Assembly: GCA_012514595.1 (NCBI GenBank)
Contig: JAAYZZ010000155.1
Location: 1 to 8,724 of the forward strand
Direction of reading: 5' to 3'
Length of the DNA: 8,724 bases
DNA from: Elusimicrobiota bacterium
GTDB taxonomy: Bacteria; Omnitrophota; Gorgyraeia; Zapsychrales; Fredricksoniimonadaceae
A program made the position numbers and the translations under genes. The stretch's first letter is position 1. Each line of letters opens with the position of its first letter. Shown here in pieces: positions 1 through 6,183 of this stretch. The notes below the pieces were generated by a model. That model saw only the letters and a list, made by a program, of their open reading frames with translations, was not told the DNA's origin and made no database searches.

Positions 1-935
1 AGTATCTCAATACGCTCAAACTGATCCTGTCCTACCTCGGCGTCTCGGATTGCGATATGGAGAAAGGCTCGCTGCGCTGTGATGCGAACGTCTCCATCCG
101 TCCCGTGGGACAGGAGACATTCGGGACCAAGACCGAGCTCAAGAACATGAATTCCTTCAGCGCGGTCAAGCGCGCGATCGAGCATGAGGTGACCCGCCAG
201 GAGCGGCTGATCCTCTCCGGAGGGAAGGTCACGCAGGAGACGCTTTTGTGGGACGAGGCCCGGTCCGTCACGGTCCCCATGCGCAGCAAGGAAGAGGCGC
301 ATGATTATCGCTATTTCCCCGAGCCGGATCTTGTTCCCTTCACCCTGAAGGGCGAAGAGATCGAGGCCGTGCGCCAGACCCTGCCCGAGGGGCCGTTCGC
401 GAAGCTGGCCCGCCTCAAGAAAGAGCACGGGATCACGGATTACGACGGGACCATCCTGGTGCAGGACCCGGCCCTTGCCGATCTTTTTGAGGGCACGGTG
501 GGGATCTACCCCGAGGCCAAAAAGGTCTGCAACTGGATCAATGTCCAGGTCATGAAAGAGGTCAATGACCGCAAGTGTTCCCTCCGGGACCTTGCCTTGA
601 CCCCGGAGAACCTGGCCGGGCTTATCCGGAAGGTCGAGGAAGGGGTCATCAGCAATCTGGTCGGCAAGGAGCTCTTGTCCGAGATCGTTGTCTCCGGGAA
701 GTCGGTCGCGGCCCTGATCGAGGAACGGGGGCTCGCCCAGACCTCGGATGAGGGGGCGCTTGAAAGCGTGGTCGATGAGGTCCTCGCGGCCAATCCCGGT
801 GTTGTGGAGCAGATCCGGTCGGGCAAGACCAGTGCGGCCGGTTTTCTCGTCGGACAGGCCATGAAGAAGATGGGCGGAAAGGCCCATCCCAAGAAATTGA
901 ACGAGATCATCCAAAGGAAGGTGAGCAATGCCTAA
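1..935 (+). CDS. gatB: Asp-tRNA(Asn)/Glu-tRNA(Gln) amidotransferase subunit B, 3' part
   Basis: GatB is the subunit of the cytoplasmic GatCAB complex that binds and activates mischarged Glu-tRNA(Gln) or Asp-tRNA(Asn) before transamidation. The window opens inside the gene: the frame is open from base 3 and about 310 C-terminal residues are visible, so the start lies upstream. Diagnostic stretches are DMEKGSLRCDANVSIRP, which belongs to the catalytic cradle, the acidic YRYFPEPDLVPF motif, and a C-terminal helical/YqeY-like tail ending in GKAHPKKLNEIIQRKV. The first in-window ATG at base 57 is internal (the M of DMEKGS), not a start. The stop overlaps the next gene by 8 bases, which indicates an operon and likely translational coupling. 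No truncation or frameshift is visible in the part shown. Confidence 0.97.
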   Translation, partial: YLNTLKLILSYLGVSDCDMEKGSLRCDANVSIRPVGQETFGTKTELKNMNSFSAVKRAIEHEVTRQERLILSGGKVTQETLLWDEARSVTVPMRSKEEAHDYRYFPEPDLVPFTLKGEEIEAVRQTLPEGPFAKLARLKKEHGITDYDGTILVQDPALADLFEGTVGIYPEAKKVCNWINVQVMKEVNDRKCSLRDLALTPENLAGLIRKVEEGVISNLVGKELLSEIVVSGKSVAALIEERGLAQTSDEGALESVVDEVLAANPGVVEQIRSGKTSAAGFLVGQAMKKMGGKAHPKKLNEIIQRKVSNA

Positions 936-2349
936 GAGAGTTGTTGTGGCCGGTTTGAGTCTCTTCCTCGTTGCCGTGCTCGTGGGCCCCGGCCTGTCCC
1001 AGCCTCAGAAGGCGGAGACCCAGGATGTCCCTGGCCTGCCGGAAGTGGAGCAGGCTGTTCCCGAGGGCATTGGGGCGATGCCGGCGGAGGGAGAGGATCT
1101 TTATTCTCAGGTCGAGCTTTTCAGTTATGCGCTTACGACGGTCCAGGCCGAGTATGTGGATGAGAAGACGCCCAAGGACATTATTTACGGGGCCCTGAAC
1201 GGGATGCTCTCCTCCCTGGACCCGCACAGTCAGTTCCTGTCGCCCGAAGATTTCAAGGACCTCAAGACCGAGACCGAAGGGAAATTCGGCGGGCTGGGGA
1301 TCGAGATCTCGGTCAAGGATGGGCTTCTGACCGTTGTGACCCCGATCGAGGACACACCCGCCTGGAAGGCGGGTATCAAGGCGGGGGACAGGATCGTCAA
1401 GATCGAGAAGGACCTGACCCGCGATATCACGTTGAGCGATGCGGTGAAGAAGTTGCGCGGGGAGCCGGGGACCTCGGTCCATTTGACGGTGCTGCGTGAA
1501 TCGGATTACAAGATCTACGAGTTCGATATCGTGCGAGAGGTCATCCATATCCAGGACGTGAAGGATGCTCACCTCCTGGAAGAAGGGATCGGTTATGTCC
1601 GTCTCGTCGAGTTCCGGGAGGATTCTTACGATCAGCTGCGTAAGGCTCTCCAGGGTCTGCGGGAGCAGGGGGCCGAGAACCTGGTCCTGGACCTCAGGAA
1701 CAATCCGGGCGGGCTTTTGAACAGCGCGATCAAAACAAGTGAACTTTTTTTGCCTGCAGGCCAGGTCATCGTGTCGACCAAGGGCCGGCATCCGGAGCAG
1801 GATATGGTCAGCACTTCCCATAACGGGAAGGATGGTTTTGGGGAATGGCCTTTGGTGGTTCTGATCAATGAGGGGAGCGCGTCGGGCAGCGAGATCGTGG
1901 CCGGGGCCATCCAGGACAACAAACGCGGCGTTGTTCTGGGGACAAAGTCGTTCGGCAAGGGGTCGGTTCAGTCGGTGATCCCTCTTCCCGACGGGTCCGG
2001 ACTGCGCCTGACCACCAGCAGGTATTTCACGCCCTCGGGGGTGTGTATCCATGACATCGGGATCACGCCGGATATCGTGATCGAGCGGATCTATCCGGAG
2101 GGTGAGGAGCCTTTGGAGGATGAAGAGACAGAGGCCAGCATCGATGGCCTGAAGAATGGGAAGAAGAAAGATGTGGCCAGTATTTTCGACAAAATAGAGA
2201 CGGGGGAAGAGTCTTCTGACCCCGTTGAGGCCGAAAAGCGCCGCAAGGAAGAGGCGCTCAAGAAGAAAATGGCAGAGGACAATCAGGTCCAGGCTGCTGT
2301 CAATGTCCTGAAGGGGATCCGGGTGTACCGGGCCCTTCAGTCGCAGTAA
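928..2349 (+). CDS. C-terminal processing peptidase, S41 family (CtpA/Prc type) with PDZ domain
   Basis: This is a serine protease with a Ser/Lys dyad that trims C-termini of exported proteins on the outer side of the inner membrane. The 473-residue product has a signal peptide or anchor (residues 1-24, hydrophobic LFLVAVLVG), a conserved N-terminal helical segment (YVDEK...SSLDPHSQFLSPEDF), a PDZ domain at about 120-195 beginning GGLGIEIS, and the peptidase core. Catalytic residues read by alignment to the family are Ser319 in NEGSASGSE, Lys344 in SFGKGSVQ and Gln348; the 25-residue Ser-Lys spacing is the family one. After the core comes a highly charged tail (about 390-450) rich in Glu and Lys. 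The start is preceded by an AAGGAAGGTGA ribosome site lying inside gatB. Fifteen bases separate it from the next gene, an envelope deacetylase-like protein. Its in vivo substrate cannot be read from the sequence, and CtpA versus CtpB naming is not resolvable. Confidence 0.95.
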   Translation: MPKRVVVAGLSLFLVAVLVGPGLSQPQKAETQDVPGLPEVEQAVPEGIGAMPAEGEDLYSQVELFSYALTTVQAEYVDEKTPKDIIYGALNGMLSSLDPHSQFLSPEDFKDLKTETEGKFGGLGIEISVKDGLLTVVTPIEDTPAWKAGIKAGDRIVKIEKDLTRDITLSDAVKKLRGEPGTSVHLTVLRESDYKIYEFDIVREVIHIQDVKDAHLLEEGIGYVRLVEFREDSYDQLRKALQGLREQGAENLVLDLRNNPGGLLNSAIKTSELFLPAGQVIVSTKGRHPEQDMVSTSHNGKDGFGEWPLVVLINEGSASGSEIVAGAIQDNKRGVVLGTKSFGKGSVQSVIPLPDGSGLRLTTSRYFTPSGVCIHDIGITPDIVIERIYPEGEEPLEDEETEASIDGLKNGKKKDVASIFDKIETGEESSDPVEAEKRRKEEALKKKMAEDNQVQAAVNVLKGIRVYRALQSQ

Positions 2350-2364
2350 TAAAAGAAGGTCCCC

Positions 2365-3228
2365 ATGTTGTTGCAGGATGCCCGTCGGGGCGTGTCCTAC
2401 CAGACCGTCATCATTTGGGCTCTCCTTCTTGTTGTGGCGGTCCAGGGGTTCCTTTTATGTTCTCGTCGGCCTCGTACCCCGGTGCTGCCGCCGGTCAAGC
2501 AGGAGGAGCAGAAGAAGGTCTTGCCTCCTCCCCGGGGGGATGTGGTCGGGCGGATCGCCGTCGTCCTCGACGACTGGGGTTACAATAAGGGTCATTGCCG
2601 CCAGCTTGAGGAGATGCCGATCCCCGTTGGAGTCGCGATCCTTCCCAATCTGCCGTACAGTCAGGATGTCCTGGCCTGCTCCCAGAAGGCAGGGAAGGAG
2701 CCTATGCTGCATCTGCCGCTCGAGCCGCACCGGGTCTACGAAAAATATCCGGAGGGGTATTATTTGACGACCCAGATGTCGGATGCGGACATCCGTTCGA
2801 CCTTGGAGAGGATGCTCAGGGAAATGCCGGGGATCGTGGGGGTGAACAATCACACCGGCTCCAAGGCCACGGAAGATCCCCGGGTCATGAAGGTCGTCCT
2901 GGGGATCCTCAAGCGGCGAAAGCTTTTCTTTGTCGATAGTGTGACGACGGACAGGTCGGTCTGTTCCCCGGTCGCCCGGGAACTCAGGATGAGGATCTCC
3001 CGTCGGGACGTCTTTCTGGACAATGAGAATTCGCGCGGGGCCATCGAGCGTCAGTTCGCCTCCGCGGTCCGTATCGCCCGGAAAAGGGGGAATGCCCTCA
3101 TCATTGGGCATGACCGGGCGCTGACCCTTCAGATCCTCAAGGAACAGGCGGAAAAATTATCCAAAGAAGGGATTGAGTTCATCCCGGTCAGGGAGTATAT
3201 TCGTCGCTATGAAGATCCTGGGAATTGA
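2365..3228 (+). CDS. Divergent polysaccharide deacetylase family protein (DUF610/YibQ-like)
   Basis: The 287-residue product has an N-terminal membrane segment (residues about 12-33, VIIWALLLVVAVQGFLL), a short proline-rich linker (PVLPPVKQEEQKKVLPPP) and a YibQ/DUF610 domain from about residue 62 to the end. Family landmarks are IAVVLDDWGYN with Asp69-Asp70, HLPLEPH with His116, GVNNHTGS around His163, FFVDSVTT, and GHDRA with His249. Most relatives carry NNHMGS and GHP, so Thr164 and Asp250 are variations. The fold is that of NodB-type carbohydrate esterases, but the metal site of this divergent group is poorly defined and no reaction is claimed. It probably acts on envelope glycans in the periplasm while anchored to the inner membrane. 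A GAAGGT ribosome site precedes the ATG closely. The 3' end overlaps tsaD by 20 bases. An S41 protease next to this family is a recurring envelope pairing (general knowledge). Confidence 0.9.
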   Translation: MLLQDARRGVSYQTVIIWALLLVVAVQGFLLCSRRPRTPVLPPVKQEEQKKVLPPPRGDVVGRIAVVLDDWGYNKGHCRQLEEMPIPVGVAILPNLPYSQDVLACSQKAGKEPMLHLPLEPHRVYEKYPEGYYLTTQMSDADIRSTLERMLREMPGIVGVNNHTGSKATEDPRVMKVVLGILKRRKLFFVDSVTTDRSVCSPVARELRMRISRRDVFLDNENSRGAIERQFASAVRIARKRGNALIIGHDRALTLQILKEQAEKLSKEGIEFIPVREYIRRYEDPGN

Positions 3229-4219
3229 GACATCCTGTGACGAGACCTCCGCGAGTGTCGTTGAGAACGGCTGGCGGGTCCTGTCGAACGTGGTCGCCTC
3301 GAGCATGAAGGACCATCAGAAGTTCGGGGGGATCATCCCCGAGATCGCCTCGCGCCGGCAGCTCGAGTTCATCCAGATGGTCGTGATGAAGGCGCTCGAA
3401 GACGCGGGGATGCGTCTGAAGGATATTGATGCGGTCGCGGTCACGCGTCAGCCGGGGCTTGTGGGGTCCCTCCTTGTCGGGATCTCTTTCGCCAATTCCC
3501 TGAGCTTTGCACTGGGAAAACCCCTGATCCTCGTCGACCATATCCGGGCGCACGTCTATGCGAACTATCTGGTCAAGAAAAAGACAGGACGCGAGAGACC
3601 CCTGTTCAAGAAACTTCCGCTTCCGGCCGTGGGCCTTGTGGTCTCGGGAGGGCATTCCAGTCTCTTTATGATCAGGGACTTCTCGGATTTCAAGGTCTTT
3701 GGCGAGACCCGGGATGATGCGGCAGGAGAGGCCTATGACAAGGTCGCGCGGATCCTCAACCTGGGATATCCCGGGGGGCCGGTCATTGACCGCCTCGCCC
3801 GCGGGGTCAGGGAGAATCCTTTGCGCTTTCCCTCGGCCGCCCTCGAGGGAAGCCATGATTTCAGTTTTAGCGGACTCAAGACCGCGGTCCTTTACTATCT
3901 GCAGAAGAATCAGGGGAAGAAGGATTTCTCCCTGGAGCATGTGGTCCACGCCTTTCAGGAGAGCGTGGTCCGTGTCCTTGTCGAAAAAAGTCTTGAGGCC
4001 TGCCGCCGGAAAAAGGTCGGGACTCTTCTGGTCGGCGGAGGGGTTGCGGCCAACAGTTCGCTCCGCGCCCGGCTCGAAGAGGCGGCCCGGAAATCCGGAG
4101 TCACGGTGAGTTTTCCCTCCCTGGACCTTTGCATGGACAATGCGGCCATGATCGCGGGGTTGGCCTACCACAAACGGGCGGGAGAGGTCCGTTCCCCAAA
4201 AAAGACCTGCCTGTGTTGA
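3209..4219 (+). CDS. tsaD: tRNA N6-adenosine threonylcarbamoyltransferase
   Basis: TsaD transfers threonylcarbamoyl from TC-AMP to A37 of ANN-decoding tRNAs, acting with TsaB and TsaE in the cytoplasm. The start is set by the canonical N-terminus MKILGIETSCDETSASVV; an in-frame ATG at 3173 would add 12 unrelated residues that lie inside the upstream gene. The resulting length, 336 residues, is normal for the family. Visible sites are Asp11, the metal pair His111 and His115 in VDHIRAHVYA, the nucleotide loops VSGGHSS (146-150) and VGGGVAANSSLRARL, and Asp310 in CMDNAAMIAG. The start overlaps the deacetylase gene by 20 bases; the nearest ribosome-like site, AGGGAG, is 13 bases away, so reinitiation from upstream translation is likely. 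The last residues include a CLC end. The next gene's -35 promoter box sits on its stop codon. Confidence 0.97.
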   Translation: MKILGIETSCDETSASVVENGWRVLSNVVASSMKDHQKFGGIIPEIASRRQLEFIQMVVMKALEDAGMRLKDIDAVAVTRQPGLVGSLLVGISFANSLSFALGKPLILVDHIRAHVYANYLVKKKTGRERPLFKKLPLPAVGLVVSGGHSSLFMIRDFSDFKVFGETRDDAAGEAYDKVARILNLGYPGGPVIDRLARGVRENPLRFPSAALEGSHDFSFSGLKTAVLYYLQKNQGKKDFSLEHVVHAFQESVVRVLVEKSLEACRRKKVGTLLVGGGVAANSSLRARLEEAARKSGVTVSFPSLDLCMDNAAMIAGLAYHKRAGEVRSPKKTCLC

Positions 4220-4244
4220 CGCGGGCCCCGGGCTCTGTTATAAA
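4216..4244 (+). promoter_or_regulatory. Sigma70-type promoter of the bactofilin-HTH operon
   Basis: TTGACG (4216-4221) and TATAAA (4239-4244) are separated by exactly 17 bases. The -35 box overlaps the tsaD TGA stop, so the two downstream genes can be expressed separately from the gatB-tsaD operon. The predicted transcript would start near 4251, about 40 bases before the ATG at 4292. The spacer contains a GC-rich near-palindrome (GGGCCCCGGGC) that might also affect read-through. Prediction only. Confidence 0.6.
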
Positions 4245-4291
4245 AAGAGTGACCCGTTAATCTCGTATACCCATCAAACCTGGAGCTTGTT

Positions 4292-4825
4292 ATGGCTTTT
4301 GGTGACAGAAAACCCCAGAAGGAAGAATCGTCGTCGCCCAAGACGATCGAGATCAACGCGGAAATGAACGGGTCGCTGACCTTCAAGGACCCTGTGGACC
4401 TCAAGATCAATGGCCTTTTTACGGGCAGTCTCGACGTGCGGGGAACGCTCACGGTCGGGACGCGGGCCCAGGTCGAGGCCAACATCAATGGAGACAACGT
4501 CATTATCTCGGGACGCGTGAAGGGGAATGTGAGCGTGTCCAAGCTGCTGACCCTTCTTCCCACCGCGGTCCTTCATGGCGATATTCATGCGCCCAAGCTC
4601 AATATTGTCGAGGGGGCGGTCTTCCAGGGGGTCTGCCACATGTCAGTCCAGGAGACCGGGGAATGGATGGATGTCCCGGCCTTGTCCCGGTATCTCGAGA
4701 TCGATGAGAAGGCGATCTGGGATCTGGTGAACTCCGGGAAGATCCCTGTCGTCCGCGAGGGGGATGCGCTCAAATTCGAACGGGTCCAGATCGACAACTG
4801 GGCCGCATCGGGGATGGTCCACTGA
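4292..4825 (+). CDS. Bactofilin (polymer-forming cytoskeletal protein) fused to a helix-turn-helix domain
   Basis: The 177-residue product has a short charged N-tail, then a bactofilin/DUF583 beta-helix domain at about 18-115, recognisable from periodic short strands with turn glycines (LKINGLFTGSLDVRGTLTVG, VIISGRVKGNVSVSKLL, VLHGDIHAPKLNIVEGAVFQG). Bactofilins self-assemble without nucleotide into filaments, often at the inner membrane. After a linker (VQETGE) a second domain, residues about 125-175, reads as an excisionase/MerR-like HTH_17 module: WMDVPALSRYLEIDEKAIWD, then LVNSGKIPVVREGDALKF and a terminal helix VQIDNWAASGMV. Ordinary bactofilins end in a short disordered tail, so this appended domain is unusual. 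A GGAG site lies six bases before the ATG. The stop overlaps the next start by one base (TGATG). DNA binding is an inference; some HTH_17-like modules bind protein instead. Confidence 0.9.
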   Translation: MAFGDRKPQKEESSSPKTIEINAEMNGSLTFKDPVDLKINGLFTGSLDVRGTLTVGTRAQVEANINGDNVIISGRVKGNVSVSKLLTLLPTAVLHGDIHAPKLNIVEGAVFQGVCHMSVQETGEWMDVPALSRYLEIDEKAIWDLVNSGKIPVVREGDALKFERVQIDNWAASGMVH

Positions 4826-5127
4826 TGGCCAGTCCGTACGTGACAGTCCGGGAGGCGGCGCAGATCCTCGGGATCTCCGAGGGGAAGGTGATGACCCTTG
4901 TCCAGGACAAGAAGCTCGTAAGTTATCGGATCGCGGACCAGTATCTTCGGCTCAAACGGACGGAGGTCGATGCGATGAAGTCCTCGGGGGACGTCGTATC
5001 GGAGAATATCCGGCATCCATACACCCTGCAGGAGCGTATTCGGGATTTCTTCTCCTATAATGATTTTTACATCCTTTCTTTTGTAATCATCCTGGGTCTC
5101 CTGGCCATCGTCTTCTTCCGTCGATAA
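4825..5127 (+). CDS. Small helix-turn-helix protein with a C-terminal membrane anchor
   Basis: The 100-residue product begins with an HTH_17/excisionase-like domain (about 5-52): YVTVREAAQILGISEGKVMT, then LVQDKKLVSYRIADQYLRLKR and a closing helix TEVDAMKSS. After a linker and an amphipathic helix (TLQERIRDFFSYND) comes a single hydrophobic segment at about 81-98 (FYILSFVIILGLLAIVFF) ending in two arginines. The layout is that of a tail-anchored protein with the HTH domain in the cytoplasm. The domain has the same plan as the HTH of the preceding bactofilin fusion, suggesting duplication and fusion of one module. Start and upstream stop share one base, so the two proteins are probably made together. 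No clear intrinsic terminator follows before the tRNA promoter. Its function is unknown; bringing DNA or a partner protein to the membrane near bactofilin filaments is one reading. Confidence 0.85.
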   Translation: MASPYVTVREAAQILGISEGKVMTLVQDKKLVSYRIADQYLRLKRTEVDAMKSSGDVVSENIRHPYTLQERIRDFFSYNDFYILSFVIILGLLAIVFFRR

Positions 5128-5165
5128 TTTTCCGTCCTGGCCGTCGGATTAGTCGGGAAAAATGC

Positions 5166-5194
5166 TTGATATTTGAAGAGGGTTATCATAGAAT
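5166..5194 (+). promoter_or_regulatory. Sigma70-type promoter upstream of the leader and tRNA
   Basis: TTGATA (5166-5171) and TAGAAT (5189-5194) are spaced by 17 bases, each matching consensus at five of six positions. Transcription would start near 5201, about 105 bases before the mature tRNA, so the primary transcript would carry a long 5' leader. Confidence 0.55.
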
Positions 5195-5198
5195 TGTG

Positions 5199-5307
5199 AC
5201 CTCTTTGGCGGGGTGGTTCACCGCGTCGGAGGTTTGACGAGACAGTGGCCGTTAAACGAGGTTTAACGGGGCAGGTTCCGTCAGAGAAGAAAGAATGTGA
5301 GATCTGT
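5199..5307 (+). ncRNA. Structured leader or small RNA candidate before the tRNA gene
   Basis: About 100 transcribed bases lie between the predicted promoter and the tRNA. ACCTC (5199-5203) can pair with GAGGT (5229-5233) around a nested GCGG/CCGC stem (5208-5211 with 5221-5224). A second, perfect 9-bp hairpin follows at 5249-5269. Bases 5207-5220 (GGCGGGGTGGTTCA) match the first 14 bases of the tRNA at 12 of 14 positions, including the full seven-base acceptor strand. I do not recognise a known riboswitch or RNA family. It may be a processed tRNA leader, an independent small RNA or a tRNA-derived remnant. Confidence 0.3.
5249..5269. repeat. Perfect 9-bp inverted repeat, three-base loop
   Basis: CCGTTAAAC and GTTTAACGG are exact reverse complements separated by GAG. 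No T-run follows, so this is not an ordinary intrinsic terminator. It may be an RNA hairpin in the tRNA leader or a protein-binding site on DNA. Confidence 0.6.
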
Positions 5308-5384
5308 GGCGGGGTAGCTCAGCTCGATAGAGCAAGCGGTTCATACCCGCTGTGTCGGTGGTTTAAATCCACTCCCCGCCACCA
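5308..5384 (+). tRNA. tRNA with CAT anticodon (elongator Met, or Ile2 if lysidine-modified)
   Basis: The 77 bases fold as a cloverleaf: acceptor GGCGGGG with CCCCGCC, D stem GCTC/GAGC, anticodon stem AGCGG/CCGCT with loop TTCATAC (anticodon CAT), a five-base variable loop, T stem GGTGG/CCACT, discriminator A and an encoded CCA. The G1-C72 pair and absence of the three GC pairs at the base of the anticodon stem argue against initiator tRNA. The D loop AGCTCGATA lacks the usual GG pair (position 18 reads C), and the T loop is TTTAAAT instead of TTCRANT (position 56 is T). Both elements normally hold the elbow together, so this copy could be altered in function or decaying. Elongator Met and Ile2 cannot be told apart reliably by eye. 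Confidence 0.88.
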
Positions 5385-5390
5385 TTGATT

Positions 5391-5416
5391 TATCTCTCTC
5401 CAGGTAAGGAGAGATA
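5391..5416 (+). other. Stem-loop just downstream of the tRNA
   Basis: TATCTCTC (5391-5398) pairs with GAGAGATA (5409-5416) over eight bases with a ten-base loop. It lies between the tRNA CCA end and the terminator and may guide 3' processing. The 3' arm overlaps the start of the repeat shared with 6399-6450, but the 5' arm is absent from the second copy. Confidence 0.4.
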
Positions 5417-5460
5417 GCATAAGCCCTGATCGGGATGACCGGTCAGGGCTTTCTTTATGT
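5408..5460 (+). repeat. Direct repeat copy 1 (terminator-containing)
   Basis: This segment matches 6399-6450 with three mismatches and one inserted C over 53 aligned columns, about 991 bases apart. Identity covers the whole terminator hairpin and about ten bases on each side, then stops sharply. The two copies bracket the TPR gene. Confidence 0.85.
5421..5457 (+). terminator. Intrinsic terminator of the tRNA transcript
   Basis: A 13-bp stem (AAGCCCTGATCGG at 5421-5433 with CCGGTCAGGGCTT at 5439-5451, one T-G wobble) closes the five-base loop GATGA and is followed by the T-rich TCTTTATGT. It would end the tRNA transcript before the TPR gene promoter. Confidence 0.82.
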
Positions 5461-5511
5461 GTCTAAACACTAATATTTTTATGGACTTAGGAAGTGCTTT
5501 CTCACAAGAAC

Positions 5512-5520
5512 TGGTATAAT
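5512..5520 (+). promoter_or_regulatory. Extended -10 promoter of the TPR gene
   Basis: TGGTATAAT is a perfect extended -10 element (TGn plus TATAAT at 5515-5520). No good -35 hexamer is seen 16-18 bases upstream, as is common for extended -10 promoters. Transcription would begin near 5527, about 45 bases before the start codon. Confidence 0.6.
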
Positions 5521-5571
5521 TAATCAAAAGAGAGGTGTTATTTCTTGATAACTTTTTGAAAAGGAGACGCT

Positions 5572-6168
5572 ATGCGTAATTGGAAAGTTTCCACAATTGT
5601 TGCGTTAATCTTGAGCGTAGCCCCGGGATCTTCTAACCTCTGGGCGCAGGTGAATTTGATAACAAATGAAAGCGTTGCGTTTCGCAATGGCACTGCCATT
5701 TATTTTGTGGATCAGGGAGATCAGGCGGGAAGAAAAGGAGATTTCGCAGAGGCGATCAAGAATTTTTCGTTGGCTATAGCCCAAAATCCCCAAATGACAG
5801 AGGCCTATATAAAGCGCGGCCTCGTTTACGCCAAGAACAAAGACTTTACCGCTGCCCTCTCGGACTTTGATACTGCGATCCAGCTCGACTCAACCGGTGA
5901 ATCCGGCGCGCTCAATTACTATAATCGAGCTCTAACTTACGAGAATCTCGGGAACCCCGAGAAGGCGATCGAAGATTACACGCATGCCATCGAGCTTATG
6001 CCGACGTATATCCCCGCTTATAAAAACAGGGCTGTTAATTATTTTCGCACGAAGAACTATGACCTGGCTTGGGATGATGTCCAAAAGGTAAAGGCTTCGT
6101 CTAGCAACATCCGCATTTCACCCGATTTTCTTGATATGCTTCGGAAAGAATCCGGCCGGGTGGAATAA
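5572..6168 (+). CDS. Exported tetratricopeptide repeat protein
   Basis: The 198-residue product has a signal peptide (residues 1-25, hydrophobic VSTIVALILSVAPGSS and probable cleavage after LWA) followed by about four TPR units: roughly 43-76 (GDFAEAIKNFSLAIAQNP), 77-110 (KDFTAALSDFDTAIQLDS), 113-146 (GNPEKAIEDYTHAIELMP) and 147-180 (KNYDLAWDDVQKVKA), then a short tail, PDFLDMLRKESGR. TPR arrays are protein-binding scaffolds; here probably periplasmic. No partner can be read from the sequence. An AAGGAG ribosome site lies seven bases before the ATG. The gene stands alone, with its own promoter, and looks visibly richer in A and T at third positions than its neighbours (not computed). It lies between two near-identical terminator repeats, which suggests acquisition as a cassette or a local duplication. 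Confidence 0.9.
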   Translation: MRNWKVSTIVALILSVAPGSSNLWAQVNLITNESVAFRNGTAIYFVDQGDQAGRKGDFAEAIKNFSLAIAQNPQMTEAYIKRGLVYAKNKDFTAALSDFDTAIQLDSTGESGALNYYNRALTYENLGNPEKAIEDYTHAIELMPTYIPAYKNRAVNYFRTKNYDLAWDDVQKVKASSSNIRISPDFLDMLRKESGRVE

Positions 6169-6183
6169 TAAAATAAACTGACC

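Noticed and set aside
907..2052. Long open frame on the - strand across the S41 protease gene
   Set aside because: It is antisense to a gene with clear catalytic motifs; its product is arginine- and histidine-rich with no recognisable domain, as expected of a shadow frame in GC-rich coding DNA.
2455..3111. Long - strand open frame across the deacetylase gene
   Set aside because: Antisense shadow of a gene with conserved family motifs; no domain recognised and no ribosome site.
3173..3208. Alternative upstream tsaD start at 3173
   Set aside because: It would add 12 residues before the canonical MKILGIETSCDET start and increase overlap with the upstream gene.
3188..4171. Long - strand open frame across tsaD
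   Set aside because: Antisense to a fully canonical TsaD; composition is typical of shadow frames.
4221..4234. GC-rich near-palindrome after tsaD as an intrinsic terminator
   Set aside because: The stem is very short, with no adequate loop and no T-run after it; it lies in the spacer of a good promoter.
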